Source: Bog-756 sp963703145 (GTDB taxonomy: Bacteria > Actinomycetota > Acidimicrobiia > Acidimicrobiales > RAAP-2). Taken from it: 64,000 nt of DNA. How positions within the stretch are numbered: position 1 is the first letter of the stretch; the number at the start of each line of letters is the position of its first letter. Under the pieces are notes generated by a model that was not told the origin of the DNA, did no database searches, and saw only the letters and a program-made list of their open reading frames with translations. The stretch lies in the NCBI GenBank assembly GCA_963703145.1, contig OY969793.1, forward strand, positions 2,790,001 to 2,854,000, read 5' to 3'. Shown piece by piece: positions 60,973 through 64,000 of the stretch. The position numbers and the translations under genes are program-made.

Positions 60973-61080
60973 GCTGTCCAGCTTCGCACATCCCCAGGGC
61001 GCCGCTCAGAGCAGTTGGGTGCAGTCGATCAGGTGCTTCGAGCCCGGAACCGACAGAACTCGGATGCGTCAAGTGCAGCG

Positions 61081-61701
61081 CTAGTGGTCGGTCACCGTGT
61101 ACGAAACCACAGCCGTCTGCAGCGTGCGGTCTCCCGTTGGGGCATGAATCAGACCCCTGACCTTCTTACCTCCACTCGTTCCGCCAAAGGCGATCGGGGC
61201 TGAGCTGCTATTGAGATCGGCCGACTTCGGAATTGGAACGTCGCCAACCACGGCTTGGGAACCGTAGGTGCCGGTGACTCTGAAGAGCGGTGAGCCCACC
61301 GTCGATTTGGTCGGGGAACCGAAGCTCGACTGGTCAATGGAGACAACAAGGTGAAAGTCAGTGCCATCCAACATCCCCTTCCAGATGAAAATTGGAACCT
61401 CCTTGGGGACGGCCGTTGACGAGCCCGGTGGCGAGATGAGGGATCCCGAGTCCGGCGAGGTAGTCGCAACCCCTGAAAGCGCCAAGCCGCCGATGGTCCC
61501 CGTAAACGGCTGGGGAGGATTCCCCGTCGTCGACTCCGTGTTTGTCGGAACCCAGTTGATCGTTGCGGTTCCACTGCCGTCGCCGATTCCGTTCGGTGAC
61601 TTCGTGACAGCTAGAGCGATCGCCGCAACGGCAGCTCCGGCCACCACGATGGCTCCTCCTATGACCGCCCTTCTCGATGGCTTGGCTGAAGGTGTGTCCA
61701 C
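61081..61701 (-). CDS. Exported or anchored hypothetical protein
   Basis: This 206-residue protein begins with a short basic segment including SRRAVIGGAIV, then an Ala/Val-rich hydrophobic helix (about 12-33), which could be a Tat-like signal or an uncleaved anchor. The rest is Ser/Thr/Gly-rich with strands and no enzymatic motif, such as PQPFTGTIGGLALSG and DGTDFHLVVSIDQ. The start is GTG 61701. No homologous family recognised. Confidence 0.6.
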   Translation of the reverse strand: MDTPSAKPSRRAVIGGAIVVAGAAVAAIALAVTKSPNGIGDGSGTATINWVPTNTESTTGNPPQPFTGTIGGLALSGVATTSPDSGSLISPPGSSTAVPKEVPIFIWKGMLDGTDFHLVVSIDQSSFGSPTKSTVGSPLFRVTGTYGSQAVVGDVPIPKSADLNSSSAPIAFGGTSGGKKVRGLIHAPTGDRTLQTAVVSYTVTDH

Positions 61702-62168
61702 AACAGAAGACGAGATCGGAGCTCAGGCGCGATGCCTCCTGCTTCCATCGAGGAACGGGCCGATGCGGAGTCGGAACCTGACCCAAGGTCTTCGCTGTCC
61801 ACTGATCCTCCGCTGGTCGAACGTGACTCGCCATCCTAACGAGGGGACCCGTTGCGACAGGGCCAGCGCGTGGACCTCCGAGCACCGGATGTGCGCCTCG
61901 GGGTGTTCGAGCGCTGTTCGATCAGCGTCGGCCCGCCTTGCCGCTCGGCACGATTTCAACCAGCCGTGAGGCGCTCGGGCAACCGCAACCTCCGAGCAGG
62001 GCACCGCAGACGCCGGCCACCGGATCCGGCTCGACACCAGGTACAGCTGAGTGGCGAGCTGCCCTCCGGGACCCGGCCACCGGCCCGGTCGCAGTGCTAC
62101 CCTTCGGCGGTCGTCGCTGACACGCTCAGCGGGCCCGATGCTCGGGGGAGCAGATGTTGGGGGTAGTA
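61702..62168. other. Intergenic region between divergent exported-protein genes
   Basis: This 467-bp interval contains open frames on both strands without recognisable content. It presumably holds the promoters of the anchored protein gene (-) and the repeat-lipase gene (+). GGGGGTAG just before ATG 62169 is a plausible ribosome-binding site. Confidence 0.4.
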
Positions 62169-64000
62169 ATGCGTGTTCGGATCCGGATTCTCGCAGCCGT
62201 AGGTTTGGCCGCCATCCTCGTGGTCGTCGGCACCCTGGCCAGTCCAGTGAGCGGCTCTGCGGCCGCGGCACCTCCGAGCCCACGTCAGTCGCCCTCGACC
62301 GGCTACACCATGGTGGCCTCCGACGGTGGGGTCTTCTCGTTCAGCGGCGCCCGCTTCCACGGGTCGACCGGGGGCAAGGCACTCAACGCGCCCATCGTCG
62401 GCACCGCGCCAACCCCCGATGGTCAGGGCTACTGGTTGGTGGCCTCCGACGGGGGCGTGTTCTCCTTCGGTGATGCGGCGTTCCACGGCTCGATGGGCGG
62501 CACTCATCTCAACTCGCCGATCGTCGGAATGGCATCGAGCAACGATGGACGCGGCTACTGGCTGGTGGCCTCCGACGGCGGCATCTTCGCCTTCGGCGAT
62601 GCCGGGTTCTTCGGTTCCATGGGCGGCACCCACCTCAATGCGCCCGTGGTTGGCATGGCACCCAATCCCGACGGCAACGGCTATTGGCTGGTGGCCTCCG
62701 ACGGTGGCATCTTCTCGTTCGGGTTCTCCTACATCAACACCACGTTCTACGGTTCCATGGGCGGGAAGAAGCTCGATCGACCGATCGTTGGCATGGCGTC
62801 GACCGCCGACGGCCTCGGCTACTGGCTGGTGGCCTCTGACGGTGGCATCTTCGCGTTCGGCGACGCGCCGTTCCTCGGCTCCAAGGGAGGCAAGGCACTC
62901 AACCGGCCCATCGTGGGCATGACGTCGACGACCGACGGGCATGGCTACTGGCTCGTGGCCTCCGACGGCGGGGTGTTCACCTTCGGCGATGCCCCTTTCG
63001 CCGGTTCGCTGGGTGGCACTCACCTCAATGCCCCGATCGTGGGCATCTCGCTGTCTGGAGCGACCACCGGATCGGTGTTGGCCCAGGGTCTTCCGTCGTT
63101 CTATTCAGTGCCCACCCAACTTCCGTCCGGTCCGGCTGGCACGCTCATGAAGGCTGAGCAGATCGCTGCCCCCGGCATCGACGGCACCGTGTACCGGGTC
63201 ATGTACCTCTCAGAGACGGAACTCGGCAAGCCCGTCGCCGTCACGGGACTGGTGATGGTGCCGACCTCCCCCGCCCCGGCCGGTGGCTACCCGGTGGTCA
63301 CCTGGGGTCACGGGACCAACGGGATGGCCCCGCAGTGCGCCCCCTCCCTCGACCCATCGTCGGCCGTGCCCCTCCAGAACCAGCTACTGGATCAGGGCTG
63401 GGAGGTCACGGCAAGCGACTACCAGGGCGAGGGAACGCCCAACGTCATGCCGTACCTCGCCGGTGTCAGCGCCGCCCGAAACATGATCGACATCGTGCGG
63501 GCCGCTCGGCAGCTACCGGCCGCGCATGCCAGCTCGAACTACGTGGTCTGGGGCCACTCGGAGGGCGGTCAGACCGCGATGTTCGGCCTGAACATCGCCG
63601 CCTCCTACGCCCCCGATATCCACCTCGACGGCGATGTGGCCGGCGCGCCACCTTCCCAGTTCCAGGCCATCTACGCCTTCCTGACCGGGAGCCCATTCCA
63701 GTTCTACCTGTTCATGGCCGGCGCCGGCTTGAATGTCGCCTACGGCAATGCCATCGCCCCACTGTCCGACATCATCACGCCCAAGGGGTTGACCCTCCTC
63801 CCGATCCTCGGACAGGGCTGTTCGGACTTCCTGGCCCAGAACCTCAACGGGCTCCAGCTGTCGACGATCGTGCCGAAGGACCCCTTCACCGTTCCCGCCT
63901 GGAAGCCGCTGCTCCAGGCCAATGACCCGGGGAACTTCACCACGCCGAGCACCGCTCCTCTGCTGATTATCCAGGGCGGGTCCGACGAGCAGATTCCTGT
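62169..64000 (+). CDS. Secreted repeat-lipase fusion (partial)
   Basis: This is an open frame of 610 codons that runs off the right edge. Residues 1 to about 34 form a signal peptide. Six tandem repeats of about 42 residues (residues 45-300) each have a GYWLVASDGGIFxFGDA-like core and a LNxPIVGMA end. They are followed by a secretory-lipase-type alpha/beta-hydrolase with YPVVTWGHGTNG as oxyanion region and nucleophile S464 in WGHSEGG. The repeats are probably a carbohydrate- or surface-binding propeller-like array; similar repeats are abundant in Acidimicrobiia. The enzyme probably hydrolyses lipids or esters near the cell surface. The C-terminal catalytic Asp and His lie partly beyond the window. 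Confidence 0.87.
   Translation, partial: MRVRIRILAAVGLAAILVVVGTLASPVSGSAAAAPPSPRQSPSTGYTMVASDGGVFSFSGARFHGSTGGKALNAPIVGTAPTPDGQGYWLVASDGGVFSFGDAAFHGSMGGTHLNSPIVGMASSNDGRGYWLVASDGGIFAFGDAGFFGSMGGTHLNAPVVGMAPNPDGNGYWLVASDGGIFSFGFSYINTTFYGSMGGKKLDRPIVGMASTADGLGYWLVASDGGIFAFGDAPFLGSKGGKALNRPIVGMTSTTDGHGYWLVASDGGVFTFGDAPFAGSLGGTHLNAPIVGISLSGATTGSVLAQGLPSFYSVPTQLPSGPAGTLMKAEQIAAPGIDGTVYRVMYLSETELGKPVAVTGLVMVPTSPAPAGGYPVVTWGHGTNGMAPQCAPSLDPSSAVPLQNQLLDQGWEVTASDYQGEGTPNVMPYLAGVSAARNMIDIVRAARQLPAAHASSNYVVWGHSEGGQTAMFGLNIAASYAPDIHLDGDVAGAPPSQFQAIYAFLTGSPFQFYLFMAGAGLNVAYGNAIAPLSDIITPKGLTLLPILGQGCSDFLAQNLNGLQLSTIVPKDPFTVPAWKPLLQANDPGNFTTPSTAPLLIIQGGSDEQIP
62301..63060 (+). repeat. Six protein-coding tandem repeats of about 126 bp
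   Basis: The repeats start near 62301, 62427, 62553, 62679, 62817 and 62943. The fourth unit has a four-residue insertion (FGFSYINTTFYG). DNA identity between units is high around TGGCCTCCGACGG, so the array can expand or shrink by recombination. Confidence 0.9.

Overview
The window looks like a chromosomal segment from a high-GC actinobacterium, most likely of the class Acidimicrobiia. The reasons are the uniformly high GC, many GTG starts and four-base gene overlaps, a mycothiol-type formaldehyde dehydrogenase, an F420-type pyridoxamine-phosphate-oxidase-like protein, an Ltp/DUF35 cluster like the one in mycobacterial steroid degradation, and at the right edge a secreted protein built from GYWLVASDGG-type repeats, which I associate with Acidimicrobiia. 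This placement is inferred from gene content; no rRNA, tRNA, plasmid origin, integrase or insertion sequence was found.

Layout. 1-7.1 kb: a probable methylamine/glycine-betaine demethylation cluster (Rieske monooxygenase, mycothiol-linked formaldehyde dehydrogenase, metallo-hydrolase, dimethylglycine/sarcosine dehydrogenase, amino-acid permease). 7.1-17.8 kb: short metabolic genes, including a PPK2 polyphosphate kinase next to an adenylate kinase, two enoyl-CoA hydratases, a fructosamine-kinase-like gene, a 2-hydroxyacid dehydrogenase, a GlcD-like flavoprotein and an LPFTG-tailed surface protein. 17.9-21.3 kb: a bacterial NHEJ locus (Ku, and LigD split into PE-LIG and POL genes). 21.4-28.7 kb: a secreted esterase, a kinase-like protein, a patatin, and a 955-residue phosphoesterase with an unrecognised C-terminal half. 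28.6-32.9 kb: a class III cyclase/AAA/TPR regulator coupled to a ferritin-like diiron protein. 33.2-36.4 kb: a DUF35-Ltp-Ltp operon. 36.5-42 kb: hotdog protein, membrane proteins, a second permease and a Tat-exported esterase.

42-57 kb carries two separate PadR-controlled ABC transporter operons, small stress-type proteins (hemerythrin, DUF6328, DUF1345, a KKRERQ-type small protein) and three decaying genes: a PhzF-family 3' remnant, a frameshifted small anchored protein and a DUF1028 fragment. 57-64 kb holds a MarR/MFS efflux pair with a clear operator-promoter region, an alpha/beta hydrolase, an acetyltransferase, two small membrane or exported proteins and the start of a large exported repeat-lipase fusion cut off by the window end.

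The most notable points are the compact betaine-to-formaldehyde module, the split LigD, the diiron-cyclase operon, the orphan C-terminal domain on the phosphoesterase, a promoter-like element shared by two exported-protein genes, hairpin operators at both PadR loci, and the cluster of gene relics.
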